In this document: positions 14,297 to 32,042 of the stretch, one piece after another
Layout of the letters: each line of letters begins with the position of its first letter
Numbering within the stretch: the first letter of the stretch is position 1
Assembly (NCBI GenBank): GCA_003344405.1
Contig: NOWV01000040.1
Location: 434,001-498,000 of the forward strand
DNA from: Trichoplax sp. H2
Taxonomy: Eukaryota; Placozoa; Uniplacotomia; Trichoplacea
Length of the DNA: 64,000 bases
Direction of reading: 5' to 3'
Program-made: the position numbers and the translations under genes
The notes under the pieces: generated by a model
Seen by the model: only the letters and a program-made list of their open reading frames with translations
What the model was told of the DNA's origin: nothing
Database searches by the model: none

Positions 14297-17200
14297 TTAA
14301 TCATCTAATTCAAAGATTAAATTATTCTTAAATTTTGAAGATAAATCCTTAGTAATCCGAATGCTGGTTTTAGCTTGAGATAAGTCTAAATTTGTTTTAG
14401 CTTGCTGATTTTGAGAGTTGTCATCATTATCTAGAACTTTATTTACAATTTCATTATCATCTGCACTGGTAAGCGAAGGAATATCTTCAATAGGAGATAT
14501 TAATACTTTCGTATCCGGACTAGTCTTAGTTGCATCGTTATTACGGATATCTACCGATGTTTCGATAGATTTTAAATCGTCTATTGATGAAATTGAATCA
14601 TCTTTTGGGGTGGCTTTCACAGCAGAACTGCTCGTTATAAGGTTTTCTGAAGTAGCAAGTGTTATTTCCTCCTCACTTTTGTTTGCATTACTAATTTCTT
14701 GTTCGTTTTTATAAGATTTTTGATCACCGTTGTGGTCAACAGAGGATTTGGTAACGTCTTTTTCGTAAGAATCAGTCATACTGCTTTTAACTTTTTCCAC
14801 ATCAATATTGACTACCAATTGTTCCGAAGTTTTCTCAGCGACTTCTGCTGCCACTTTATAGTCACTACCGTTGGCCTGATAAAGTAAAATATAGAAATTT
14901 TTATATCAAGCTTCAGCCATAATCGAAATGACAAGCGCAATATGAGATGTAATATTATCGCACAACTTTTTAGTCAAGATGAACTAGGGAAAGAAAAGCA
15001 ATTCGCGGCATATGCCGTAAACTTACCCAGTTATCATTTTCATTCTCTTGTGATAACATTTCAATATTTTCTGGAGTTATAAAAAATTTTTCCTACGCGA
15101 GATCAGAATAATTTTACTATTATACAATGCACTGTTCAATATATATGCCATTAAGGTATCTATTGAATCTCTATGTATAGCAAATAAGTTACCTCTAATT
15201 CACAGGGTGATATCCCTGCCATAAATTTTGACCACTGATATTTATAACTACTATCCTTAATTAACTTAACAACTAGATTGTAGGGCTTTATATCAATATT
15301 GCAACTATTAATGTTGAAACACCCATCAATAAATTCAGTGTATAGAGAAAAATGCTTGATTTCTCTTTCAGTTGTATTAGTTGCTTCTGTAGCCGAAAAT
15401 TCTAATGAGAACTAAATAGATAGCGACGATATTAATAAGTAACATATATATGAACATGTAAGAAGTGAATACGGTGATGAAAGAAGCTACCTGTCGTTCT
15501 AAAAATTTGGATTTCATTGTAGATGAATCAATATCTTGCACATGAATTACAAAGACAACTTCATCGTCAGTTTGAGAATATGTATATTGTGGGCTATTAA
15601 CTTCATCTGGTAAACGAAAATAATCTTCATTAGTAAGTCCATTCAAAGCTAGTAAGAAAGAATAGCTAGCATACTTTTGATTGGTTTACTTTCCGATGAG
15701 TCTTGAATCTGTAATACAACGGAAGACAATGCTAACGTTTTAGCAATATACTGTATATTAGCCGGTAATGTCATCGTTGTAATTAATTTACCGTTATTGG
15801 ATTATTTGTTTCTTTGCTCGGTAAGACGGGTAAGGTTACAATAAGACACTTTTTCAATGTATCAAACTTTGCACTGCCATTATCAGTATCAACTGGATAA
15901 GGAAGCGCAGCACTAAGATTATAGTTTGGATCTTTATGTTGCAGCGTTATATAGGTCTCGAAGACATCGAGATCTAATCCAGTTGCTGAATCCTATTAAA
16001 TGCATAATTTGATACATATTATTGTCGATCATAATTCCTAATATCCACGGATATTGCTGCAGTATGATTACAGAGTTCGTAAAACATACTAGTAATGGTA
16101 ACTCAATGGAAACAGAAAGTTCATTTGGTCGTGTACTTGGAGCAGAATCCCTAAAAAAATTCGTAACTTGGTTTAATGAGTCGCTACAAAATTATTCCTA
16201 AAATGGTTGATAATTGTATTAAAGAAATGGTAAATTCTACCTAGAGTCACGATAATCTTTCAAATCAAAATTACTGCGTTGAACAATTGTATATTTAGGG
16301 ACAGTAGGGTCTTGCTTAGATTTGCTATTATCCTTAGCTTGGTGCTTTCTTTGTTCTTGCCTTTCCTTCAGTTCGTCCACAGCTTTATAAGGATTAGGAA
16401 ATTTTATTGGACTATCTTGATCATCAGGTGGTGACGGTGTCTATTTAGATACGAAAAAGATGCATACTGAGCAAAAAATTATTATTAGGCTGTATCATTA
16501 ATTATAATTATCAAAGCGAATTCAGGATTAGTGAAATGTATAGAATACTTCATTGGTGAGAATTGCTATACATGCCTCTTTTGATTTATTCCTTATGACA
16601 GTGGGTGAAGGGACTCCCTTGTAAGCTAATTTTGGAAATTTTAAGTCTAGAATATATTTAATTTTAGAAATTAGTTATAACGACTCACGCACGTGCTATT
16701 TCATTAACATTTGTCCTGTGCCTTACTTTTTCTATCTAGCTTTTTTTTGAATTCTCTCTCAATACCATCTAGAGCCGTATCGATCAGAAGTTGTTTCAGT
16801 CTTTGATCCTACAGTACGTAACAACCTTTCGTGAATAGACCAGGCATAAAGATCTAATTCACAAAATGATGATAGAACTTACCTTTTGAGATTTTTCATA
16901 AATCTCCTGATGGAAGACTGCGTCACAGACATCACAGCTATTGTGCGCTGTTAGCAAAGATATTAGAAAGTTATCGTACTTTCATTTTTCTGGTATGTGG
17001 AAATAAACATAACATCGATGCTATTTTGAATTTAAAGTGTTTTAGTTATACCTTTATCTAAATCTTCTCGAATGGGCGCTAAACTATATGGGATTGACCA
17101 TTGTTGACCAGGTCTAAATTATGCATAATTGATTATATAATAAAATAAAATTTATAGAATAGTGTAGAAATAGATATTAAATCAGGGCTAATAACTTGTG

Positions 17201-18101
17201 ATAGACTACCTTTTGGATCCGTCTGGAGAAACTTTTTTTGAAGTTGCTGTAGCTTTTGCAACTGCATCTGACCAAGCAATATTAATTAATACCTTTTTCT
17301 TCGTGTCTTTATAAGCTGTCTTGACAACAAATCCAGGCTATAATGATGAACGAAAGGATTAGTGAGTATATAGCCTAGTATTATCATTGCCTAATTAGCG
17401 ATGAGTTGATATATACATGCGTGACATTAATCTTCATACATTTACCATGATATCATTAATCATTTATTTAATAATAATTTGTAACATAATTAACACGGGT
17501 GTTTACAGTACGCACTTTAGGATGGAGAAATTTAACATCGACTCCTCGTTCCATTTCCATCATGGCAATTTCCTCTTCATATTTCTATAGGTAATAATTG
17601 ATAAATGCTTTAAAATTATTCAGGCAATGTATCTCATGTAACGATGATGGAGGTATAAACATGGACTTGCGTCACAACAACCTAGGTTATTTAATTTGTT
17701 GGTGTTTATGTCATGCTGTATTCGACTGTACTGCTCAACATAAGAATAGCACAGAAGAGAGCTGCTAGTTATGCAATATTGTATCTGCATACAGTATATA
17801 GTCCTACCTTTCTATTTTCTGGATCCGATATCTCTTTTGCGTAATCAAAAAACATCTTACGAAATTCTTCATTTTCGAACGCTTTCTTGAATCGATCCGA
17901 TTCCTAGAATCAATGAAGTTGTTTTGTAGTTTCCAATAGCAACGATTACTTTTACAAGATATTTTTACATTGCTAAATTTATATCGCATCACTGTGTAAC
18001 GTAGACATCCTTATTTTGCAATATTTGATATAATCATATAATAATTAGTCAAATTTTACATCTTTCGTCAGTTTTAAATCGCTTTTCTTATCAGCAGCCA
18101 T
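14297..18101 (-). CDS. DNAAF2: Kintoun, dynein axonemal assembly factor 2
   Basis: Cytoplasmic PIH-domain co-chaperone that pre-assembles axonemal dynein arms for motile cilia. Sixteen exons on the minus strand, 726 codons: 18060-18101, 17808-17903, 17516-17584, 17210-17337, 17052-17113, 16883-16947, 16727-16808, 16549-16625, 16241-16440, 16090-16150, 15792-15992, 15675-15750, 15491-15648, 15193-15411, 15027-15092 and 14297-14875; all phases agree. Diagnostic blocks are an N-terminal EEFRKMFFDYAKEISDPENR, the PIH region (QQWSIPYSLAPIREDLDK, CDVCDAVFHQ), SAPSTRPNELSVSIELPLL, LSAALPYPVD, a CS-like EVVFVIHVQDID segment, and an acidic disordered last exon ending FKNNLIFELDD, which parallels the vertebrate C-terminus. 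The start is 480 bases from the oppositely oriented WASHC5 start, suggesting a shared promoter region. Confidence 0.94.
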
Positions 18102-18581
18102 GTTTGCAGTTCAATTTACGAGCTGTTAACGCGTTTAGAATTTTGAAATGGAGCGAAAGGAATATTCGTACAGTACTGTACAGTACAGTCAGTACTTACA
18201 ATTACTACAGTACAGTATACTGTACAATACTGTACTGTACACTGTAAAAACAGTACTGTACACTGTACATACAGTACTGTAGTCAGTAATTTAGGCATAT
18301 GACATTATTTATGCTTGTAACCTATACAAAGCAATGTATATCATTTATGATTCGTGTCGTACAGTATCTAGCCATAACGAAGCTACAGTACTGTACTACT
18401 GAACTGTACTGTACTGTACTGTCCCGTACGCGTATAAAGTTTCATAGAAAAAGACTACAGGACATTGTGCCATCGCTAGCGTGTACAGTGATTGAAACTA
18501 TAGACTGTACCGGATCCGCATGAATGCGGGTTTTAAGGGCATGATCATTAGGTAATCCAGTAGTAAATCACATGACCTAAC
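18102..18581. promoter_or_regulatory. Bidirectional promoter interval DNAAF2 / WASHC5
   Basis: Only 480 bases separate the two start codons, so both promoters must lie here or overlap it. About half of the interval (18168-18270 and 18360-18430) is TGTAC/GTACA arrays in both orientations, with GTACAGTACTGTAC-type palindromes. No TATA box can be assigned with confidence. The promoter role is inferred from position. Confidence 0.6.
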
Positions 18582-21500
18582 ATGGCAGACTTCCTAGCTG
18601 AAAATAATTCTTGCGGTCAAACTTTGTTAAAGCTTGTCAGTCGTGGCAATGCAATTATTGCCGAGTTATTGCGACTATCAGATTTTGTACCTGCAGTATT
18701 TAAATTAGAAACTAGAGAAGAGAGAGAGAGATATGGCGATATAATTATTGATTTTTCCTATTTTAAGACCTCAGAATATGTCGAAAAGAAAATTGAGAAT
18801 TCACCTGTAAGTATGCAGAAATGATTGATGATGCAGTATTGTATACGTATACAGCATACATGTATATATGTATACATGTATTATAGTTAGGGCTTGGGAT
18901 AGCTGATGAACTGTTTTATCATTATCCAATTCTAAATCGTTAAGATTGTTGTCACTTGGTCAATCCTTCTAGAAAGTAGAATATGATACACTACCATAGC
19001 GTAATTAGGACAGTAAAACATGCACGACTATCATGGCATAACCCTAGTTTACTTATAGCTGACAGGTCCTAATATTGTAATTTAAAGTCTACAGGTAGAA
19101 TAATTATACAGTAATAGCCAAAATACTATACTAGTCAGATAGATCTTAATGACTGTCGTGATTAATTTTACAGGAACTACAAGATTTCGATGAAGCTTTC
19201 CGGGATAATAACTTGGAAATTTTAACTAGATTTTATTTAGCGTTTGAAAGTGTGCACAAATATGTTACCGACTTAAAAAGGTATGTTGCATCCTACTGGT
19301 TTTGACTGTGCATGACGTGAATGAAAAGAAAGTACTAAATTATCTGTTGCATCGTAATAAACGGAAAATGACTGCAATAGAAAATGAATGATCTTGTGAA
19401 TAAAGTAATCTTATAATTTTTAGTAAATTGATACTGTTTCTGATATTGTATAGCTATTTGGAAGATCTAAATGAGGGAATATTTATTCAGCAAACGCTAG
19501 AAAGTGTCTTATTAAATATCGATGGCAAACAATTAATGGTAAGTTAATTTCTTAGGTTAACTCTTGTTATAATAGATACTGAATTGGCCTTACGTGATCT
19601 ATTGGATGATTGCTTTCTTAGTGTGAAGCGTTATATCTCTATGGTGTTATGTTGCTAACCATCGATTGGAAATTCGACGGTACTGTTCGAGAAAGGTTAC
19701 TTGTATCATATTACCGATACTGGTAAGGCCGTTAAATGTTTCATTTTTGCTAATTTATTCAATCACGTTAAAACTGTATGGCTAGAACATGCAGCAATTG
19801 ACAACAAAATCTTGCGTAATTTACTCAATTATAGCGCCGCTAAAGATGCTGCTGAATCCAATATTGATGATGTCTGTAAGTTACTACGTAGTACTGGTTA
19901 CTCACGTGCGCCTGGAGCTAAACGACCATCGAAGTATCCAGAAGAATATTTTAGGTCTGATAGAATACTTCTTTCCATCAATGTACCCATTATACAGTAT
20001 TTAGATGAGTAATCCATAACAAACAGCTTTGCAACCTGTATTTAGGCGTGTACCTGTACCGAATGAGTTATCGAAAATGTTAATAGGAAGATTACGATCA
20101 GATGATATTTATAATCAGGTAAATTAGAGCCAGAATTTTTGTTGCCTCTTTTTTAGTAGTGAACAATTTTATCGATGGTATGTTGATTTCATCTGGTACA
20201 GCGATCTAACGTAGTTATTCCTATCAATAAAATGATAATCTATGAGCTCATGCATCATTTATGACATTACAGATTACTTCATACCCGATACCTGAACATC
20301 GCAGTACTGCATTAGCAAATCAAGCGCGTATGTTGTACGTTATCTTATATTTTGCTCCAGAAATGTTACATAACGAAAGCGCAAAGATGAGAGAGATAGT
20401 GGATAAACACTTTCCTGATAATTGGGTAAAATAATACTGGATATACTTTCTATGAAATACCATGGCTTTACGGTGTTTTCTTGGCCATTTACTTAACCCG
20501 ATTATTATTATACGTATATTCTTCTTTCCAATACCTTTAGGTAATAAATGTCTATATGGGACATTTAGTAAATCTAGTAGAAGCTTGGGAACCTTATAAA
20601 GCTGCAAAAACTGCTCTCAGCAACACCATAGCGCAGACAAATCTAAGAGAATTTGTAAGAAAATGCTAACCTTAAAATTAGCGCTGATTTTTTGATTACT
20701 AGTTCCACAATCAATAATATTAGTCTTTAAAATTGAAGCAGCTAGTCTTACAATTATTATTTATATATTTCTAGGCTGTAAAGTTTGGTAAAAGTGTTCG
20801 TTCCTTAGATTCATCGGTGCGTAATTATAATAGATTAGGTTGCGCCTTTTATTGTTGGCCTGCGGTATAATGCAATTGTGCTAATGTAAATTGTAAAGAA
20901 TTACACTGAATTTACCAGAATTATACTTTATGTTGTAAAATCTAAAAGTGTATTTTAATTTAATTTAAGGTTCTTAAACTATTAAAAGAAGGTGCATTAA
21001 CTGAAGATTATGTTTTGGATAATATTCCAAAATTAATGCACCTTATACGTGAGTGTAACGTTACTCTACGCTGGATAATGTTACACATTACTGATGTCGG
21101 TATGTAATTATTATAATAGTTACTAATTTACTTTGATAATTGCTTAGCGAATGTAATATATGATTGCATTTATTCGCCTTGTGCCAGTGCTGTATGTTTC
21201 ATAATGATTGTCATTCTTACCATTCTATTCCAAATCAGGTGCAGATAATATTAAGAAATGTCGTCAGTTACGTGAAGCTGTTATAGTTGGATCTGAATTT
21301 AGCCCTAAATCTCTGTTTGACCTGTTAATTGACACTTCACAGCTCGAATTTGTTATTAAAGAGGTCAGAGAATAATGGGATGCAGTATTTCATTCAGCCA
21401 GAAACGAGAAACTATACATTATTCTTGTTAATTCTTCGTACATACAATTAATTGCAGATGTTTAGGAATATGCTTTCCAAGAAAGAAAGTGAATGGGAAT

Positions 21501-24500
21501 CGAGTAAAAAGGAAAGTTCTGAAAGAATGGAAGAGCTTGGCGAAGTTTTTTCTGGTAGTAAACCTTTGACTCGGATAGAAAAAAATGGTTAGATGATTTT
21601 CGATTTTTAGACATTGTTTCACGTATACAGTTGTCATGTTGATTAATGGCATACTTTTATATATCGCGGTGTACAAACTAATTATAGCTAGCCTACAGGC
21701 TTGGTTTACAGAAATGAAAAATCAGATTAATTTACTGAACTATGATGATTCCACATCTGCTGGTAGAAAGATCGTTCAACTAATACAGGCCCTGGAAGAA
21801 GTATGATTAAAAGACTTTAAAATATTTTAATAACCATTCCATTGTTAATATTTTCGATGTCTAAAATAGTATCATCGAAAATTTTGGCAATTTATAGGTC
21901 CAAGAATTTCATCAACTAGAAACGAATTTGCAGGTCAAGCAATTCTTAGCGGAGACTGGGGGTTATCTGCGCAAGATGCTTAGAATAATAAATATTAAGG
22001 AAGAGGTACTGACAAGTTAGCGTAAGAAATTTTTGAAATTGTTTTTTATCCCCTTATGTGCTTGCTACTAACTGAATGTCGTAAAAACTTCAGAACCTGA
22101 TCAGTTTAGATATTGTAGCGGATATGTCATACGCATGGGAGATAATTGACAAGTATGTTTGTTCTTTTTTACTAATTGTAGATATTGTGTTAAATGTTAT
22201 TTATCTATTCTATCCAAATAAGCTGCAAGAGATCTTTAATTAGGAATTTGTTGAATCTTTTAGCTTTACCGAACTAATGCAAAAAGGTATAAGAAAAGAT
22301 CCCAGCTTGGTAACTAAACTAAGGGCTACTTTCTTGAAGGTTAGTAGGATATAATCCTTTGAAATGATTACAGTAACTGACCATGTATGCTGAACTTAAC
22401 CGTTAATGTTATTAAACTATGATCTATAACTTTAAATAGGCTGCGTCAGCTTTAGAATTACCTTTAGTTAGAATTGGCCAATGTAATAGTCCTGATCTTA
22501 GGAGTGTCTCGCAATATTATTCAGCTGAGCTTGTATCTTATGTTAGAAAGGTAATTCATATGCTGTCAAAGATGTAAATTTAATCTATGATCAACTGGTT
22601 CTGTCAAAACTCAAGAAATTATTATATTACAGGTGTTGCAAATTATACCTCAGACAATGTTTGCATTACTTGGAGAGATTGTGAAATTGCAAACTATGAA
22701 CCTAAAGCCGGTAGTCTTTTTAGATGAAACTAACAAACATTGTATTCGTACATATTATGCAAGCATTAATATACATTTTTGTTTAACTATCGCAATCAGC
22801 TTCCTACTCGTCTCGATAAGGATAAATTGAAAGAGTTTGCTCAACTAGAGCAGCGACAGAAGGTATTGCATACAATACAAAACTATACATGATTTATACC
22901 GTATTGTAGTATTTCCGAGTTTAGGCTGGTTCATTATAACATCAATGGAAAAGTTATCCACTTCTTCAAAATGAACTTCTCACTCTTTGGTTATTTAGGT
23001 AGCTAAGTTGACACATTCAATATCTATCTACACGGAAGGAATCTTGTTAATGAAGACAACTTTAGTCGGTATTATCAAGGTAGTAAAACTTGCTTTAGTA
23101 ATCCATTTTTTGTATTTGACCGAAAATATAGTAGATATTTAGATTATCCTTTTCGATCATTAAATTTGAGGTCGATCCTAAGCAACTACTTGAGGATGGA
23201 ATTCGGAAAGAGTTAGTACTACGGGTTGCCTTTGCGTTACACAGAGGCTTAATGTTTAATCCAAAATCAAAGGTACTGTCATTATATCTATGAAGAATGA
23301 TTTTCCTTCCCATAGCTAACTACGAGTATAACTTATTGAGTGCCTTGATTCAACCAGGCACATGAGCTACTACACTGTCTCAAATCTTTACAAGCAATTA
23401 TGGATGGATTTAAGAGATCGTTCGAGTATATCCAGGATTATGTAAATATATATGGATTAAAGATATGGCAAGAAGAGGTTACTATGAATATATTATATCT
23501 AGGTTGAGGCATTGGCTTCTTATCGCTTTCTAATTATGTTGTAGGTCACTAGGATTATCAATTATAATATTGAACAAGAATGTAACAGTTTTTTAAGAAA
23601 GAAGATAGAAGATTGGCAGTCAATTTATCAATCAACCGCTATACCAATTCCACGTTATCCACCAATGGGGGACGGTTCCGTAAACTTTATCGGCAGGCTA
23701 GCGAGAGAAATATTAAAATTTACTGATTACAGGTAAGGACTATATACTACGTCGTATGTATCTTTAATGAAGACGTTAATGAGTTTTAAATTTTTAACAT
23801 TACTTTTAGAACTAGCTCTTACATCAACCAAATGAATGCATGGTACGACGTGAAAACAAAGGAAGAACTAGTTAATATTAAATTATTTTCACAATTACAG
23901 GTACTATTGTACGGAACGTATTATATTCAGGTCATTTGTGCTATAGTATATCACAGATATGACTATTTACAGTAAGTGCTCCTAACTGTTTAAAATTTAT
24001 CCACCTAAGGTTAGTCTGGGTACTTGTGGACTAACAGGACTTGATCGACTATTGTGCTTCATGATTGTAAAGGAATTACAGGTGTTCTGATTTAATTTGA
24101 AATTTAAAGGGTAAATAAAATTTGCTTACTAATTAGGAATTGTTTGATAAACTGGATCGATACAGAATTTCAAAGTTTTCCACGTTAAAAGAGCAATGAA
24201 AGATGGAATGTTTTGTACTATGTTGAACTCTTTGAACCAACAAATACAACCAACAACAAAATTAGTTGGTAATTATCTCTTTACATCTATTTACTCATAA
24301 TGCCAGAAGCCTTAATATAATATTTCATTTTAAGGTAATGCGTCAAAAATTTATTCTCTTTTCATCGCTAAAATCGAGAAAAAATGGCCTTTATATTCCG
24401 CAATCATTTTAAGGGTGAATATAACAATAATTGGCATAATGAATATTAGATTAGAGTAATGGCTATGTTTATTGAACTTTTAATGGGAGTAATCATGGTA

Positions 24501-25673
24501 TTTAAACGGTTACAGGTTGGACAAATGCAATTGATTCGCTGTCAAATCCTCCGGGAACTTAATTTTTCTTGTAAATTCGACTCTAAGATGTTATCTGGTT
24601 GCTTAGAGACTTTCAACAAGTATGCTTTAGCTAAATTAAAACATAGTTGAACCATCGATATAACTGTTACTATAATAATAACAATCAATGTAGAGCGATC
24701 CTAATGGATATACAGAAACATTATTCCGATCCGAATTTACCCTATCCCGGTGAAGATAATCCATTGTTGTTCGAATTAACAACATACTTAGAAACTGCTG
24801 GAATTGCTAATCCTCTTAAGAAGGTAAACTTTGACTATCAAATTCGAAAAATGAGGTTAGATCTTGATTACGAGTGTTTCAAATTAGCGCTTAGAATATT
24901 TTTTCTTTCAAGATTTATGTCACCATGAACAACATCCCACATTTATCACTCTTCATTTTCTCCTTCGTGCTGGCTCAGCTGCCTAAGTTAACTTTTGTTA
25001 AAAGTGCTGGTATGTGCTTTTTGTTTATTTAGCCCGTATTCCATCTTTCAAATCTGAAAATTGTAATATGTTTCAACATTTCCTCTTTTAATATATTACA
25101 TTTCACTTTTGCAGGTGGTCTCTTTTGCAAGAAAGTAAATGATCCTTGTGACGGCGCCCCATTTGTTGCAGGAATTGTGACATTACTGCAGCAATTTCAT
25201 ACGAAAAATACTGATGTATTTTTACAACTTATCGCTCAATACTTACGATCAGTAATGGATTCTTCTAGTTCCACGTAATAATTACATCCTTGTGCTATGT
25301 GTATATTTTAGCTGAAATCTCATTGAACTATTGTTATTAAATAACTGCTATGATCTAATTGCAGGACCAAAAGTAGCGATTTATCTCCTGATGTTACGAA
25401 CTGTTTTGTATTCTTGGATAATTTCATACACTATGCTAACATTCCTCGAAAGGTTTGTATAAAACAATCGATAGATCAAATTCTTTATAATTAGATTACC
25501 TATTTTTGTCGGTATGCTATAAACAAGCATTGCTAATGGATAACAGCGCAATCTTTGTAAGACAATATTAATTTTTTTATTGCTTGATATCATTCATATT
25601 ATTTGATTAGAATATCGAAGCGATTTTCCCGGATTATGTATTCAACGAATTTTATCACTACGTTAGTAGCTAA
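18582..25673 (+). CDS. WASHC5: Strumpellin, WASH complex subunit 5
   Basis: Core subunit of the WASH complex, which activates Arp2/3 on endosomes. Thirty-three exons total 1,163 codons, against about 1,159 residues in human. Exons run 18582-18806, 19174-19280, 19454-19538, 19622-19722, 19835-19954, 20046-20118, 20273-20425 and so on to 25365-25452 and 25611-25673, with every phase closing. Signatures run end to end: [145 protein letters not shown] and [20 protein letters not shown]. At 24140-24165 an exon-like stretch before the NFKVFH exon stops in frame; the acceptor at 24165 restores the family sequence. AATAAA lies at 25909-25914. Introns are mostly 60-400 bases. Confidence 0.97.
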
Positions 25674-26646
25674 GAAATGAACCAGCTATCATTAGTTCTC
25701 AATATAGACATTTTCGTTATTTCGAAATTTAAGTGATTCCCTTGTAATATTGCATTAATGTCATGTGATTAAACGATATAGTGCATTCAATATTAAAATC
25801 TCGATTATGATATCAATAATGATGTAATTCTATAGTGTCCTAGTTGTAAATTGGTGAGTCCTGAATTTTAAAAGTAGGTTATACTAATATATAAACGTAT
25901 ATTCTTCAAATAAAGACGTAATGTGTTAGATATACATGGAATAATCCGTAATTCGTTAGTTCCGGCATAAATTGGATTGTCAGTAAACAATTTTAGATTA
26001 TTTACTATATCATAATACACATTTATGGATACATTGGAAATGTACAGTCAGACAAATATCTTTGCTGACTAAACTTAATTGTATCTTATTAGTATTGTTA
26101 TTTTACATCATGGCAGATGTCGGCATAGAGCATGTAGAAATAAATTTGGTCGACATAGGAATAAATTTTTTACATAGATTCATGAATATTTCTTATTTTT
26201 ATAAATAGATACAGATACCATGGAGATTTAATTCCAATAAAATACGGATAAAATTGCGTCAGTTATAACATTTTCTTTTCCTACCCTTTTTTATTAAGGA
26301 GGGGTTTATACCATTGTAACCGATCACTTTGATAGCGAAAGTTAATATGAATCCATAACGTAAGCTTAATTAATCATGACTACCCTCAATCTAGGCTTGC
26401 ATATACGATCAATTTTAGAGTAGATGTCATTGATACAATTTCTTCCATTCAGCCCTTGCTTGTGGTATAATATAATAAAACGTACAAGTCATCAAGTGAT
26501 ATATATGAGCATTATGACACCAGTATGTTGTAATTTATCTCATCGTTTAAGATCAAATTTATACGTCTTCTGATCTTAGCTTGCTAGTTAAATACATAGT
26601 TTACCACATGTCAGCCATGAGATTTTATAAAATTATGATGCCCAAA
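25674..26646. other. Tail-to-tail spacer WASHC5 / two-TM ORF
   Basis: WASHC5 3' UTR with a polyadenylation signal at 25909-25914. The rest is AT-rich with one isolated GTACA near 26042. Nothing else seen. Confidence 0.55.
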
Positions 26647-27186
26647 TTATGAATGTTCCAATTCCGTTTCACTTTGTGAATAACATTGATTTATTCGCCT
26701 AAAAGGATTCGGCGGCAATCTTTCTTTCATAATGTTAGGAACGAGTAATTGATATCGAGCATTACCGTTATCACTATCGTGACTGGCTCTTCGTGATTTT
26801 TTAAAACTAGTCCATATTATGAGTGATATTATTAATAGGAATATAACTAGCAGTATAACTAAGACCGATAGTATTTTACAAATATCAATTTTTTTCCAAG
26901 TTTTATCTTGACTTTGTTGCACTATAACACAGCTGTGGTTGTAATATCGGTGTAGCGAAAGATCTGATGTCGGCGTTTTTATTGTTACTAAGATGACGAA
27001 AATGGCTATAAATAATAATGTGATCGCGATTAGTGCTATGATTAAGCATATATTCCTCTGAACAACTACCGTAAGAGATTTTCTATCGTCCTCATTTTCA
27101 TGTGTTAGGTAGTGATAATCGTTGATGCCGTATTTTAAAAATTTCGTCTCGTCAGATAATTCTCTGTTGTCTTTTAAACCATCCAT
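26647..27186 (-). CDS. Single-exon orphan membrane protein, 179 residues, two membrane segments
   Basis: I do not recognise this protein. An in-frame stop lies 18 bases upstream of the ATG, fixing the start. Two strongly hydrophobic segments lie at about residues 46-69 and 103-128. They are separated by a polar loop of about 33 residues with one N-glycosylation sequon (N83-H-S) and a single cysteine. A basic KKSRR patch directly follows the second segment. The N-terminal 45 residues are charged, and the tail is Ser/Arg/Gln-rich with a YQLLVP segment. A hairpin topology with both ends in the cytosol fits the charges. Tetraspan-like or lineage-specific receptors are possible but unsupported. 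The next gene, USP14, is on the same strand upstream, so this ORF lies 3' of USP14. Confidence 0.6.
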   Translation of the reverse strand: MDGLKDNRELSDETKFLKYGINDYHYLTHENEDDRKSLTVVVQRNICLIIALIAITLLFIAIFVILVTIKTPTSDLSLHRYYNHSCVIVQQSQDKTWKKIDICKILSVLVILLVIFLLIISLIIWTSFKKSRRASHDSDNGNARYQLLVPNIMKERLPPNPFRRINQCYSQSETELEHS

Positions 27187-28132
27187 TTCATAGAAGTAAG
27201 TGAATTAAAATGAATTAACTGAAAGGAGCGAATGATCTTGAACCGGTAAATGGTATCGTCTATAATTGAAATGGACAGGAGGATGCTTGCGAATAATAGA
27301 ATACCGATATTTCGATCCGTTGCTGTAAATACTGTAGAAGAGTGTTAATAATTATATCTCAGAATAATAACGAATATCCCTTGAAGATAACACATTAGGA
27401 TATAGACAATAACTACTGGATGATCAAAAATTGAGTTCGCAAAATGAAGCTAGCGAGAATTAAAGAACTGATCCATCACTTTACTCTGTAGTTTTCGATA
27501 CCGTTACGAATAACAAAGGGTATTGTTACTTTAATATTAACTGCATGTCTGCATCGTTCAGTGATCCTGTACTAATACTCTATAAATTTATAGTTTCTTG
27601 CTTACGATTTAATCAAACAACCGTACACAATGACCAAGGAACAAAATAAAATAATTAAAATGACAATGCCTGATAAATGGATTGTAGCCTTTTGTCTATG
27701 CACGGAGTTAAATTGTATTGGCTATATTAAAGAGTAGAAGGGTGAGGGGTTTGAAGTTTTAGGACAGTTAATATATAATGTTTTTTTTGCTAATCAAAGA
27801 CTAATTCCATTATTAATAATATCAAAGTCGCTATATCGTACACAGCTTCACATATGGGTAACAATCTTAAATTTTATTTTTTCCCACATTAGGCATAATA
27901 TAATAGAATGAATAGATCATTTGATACAAAACAATTTTTAGACATGTCGAAAGTAAATTGAAACACGTAAACATTGCCCTAGTGCTTTTGTAATGAAAAT
28001 CAAGTATATGCCTTAATAAGAATACGCTGAGTATTCTAAAAATCATCTTAAGACCAGATAAGAAGGAAAAAATTGTTACGACCTTACAATACGAGTATGA
28101 ATTATAAGGAAGGACAATTTAAATAATAGCAG
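27187..28132. other. Spacer between USP14 3' end and the two-TM ORF start
   Basis: Both neighbours are on the minus strand, so this holds the USP14 3' UTR and the promoter of the orphan ORF. AT-rich, no repeat array, no additional ORF of interest. Confidence 0.5.

Positions 28133-32042
<3,910 letters not shown>

Noticed and set aside
24140-24165. Apparent in-frame stop in WASHC5 suggesting a pseudogene
   Set aside because: The acceptor ending at 24165 gives [12 protein letters not shown] in the correct phase and all 33 exons close, so the gene is intact.
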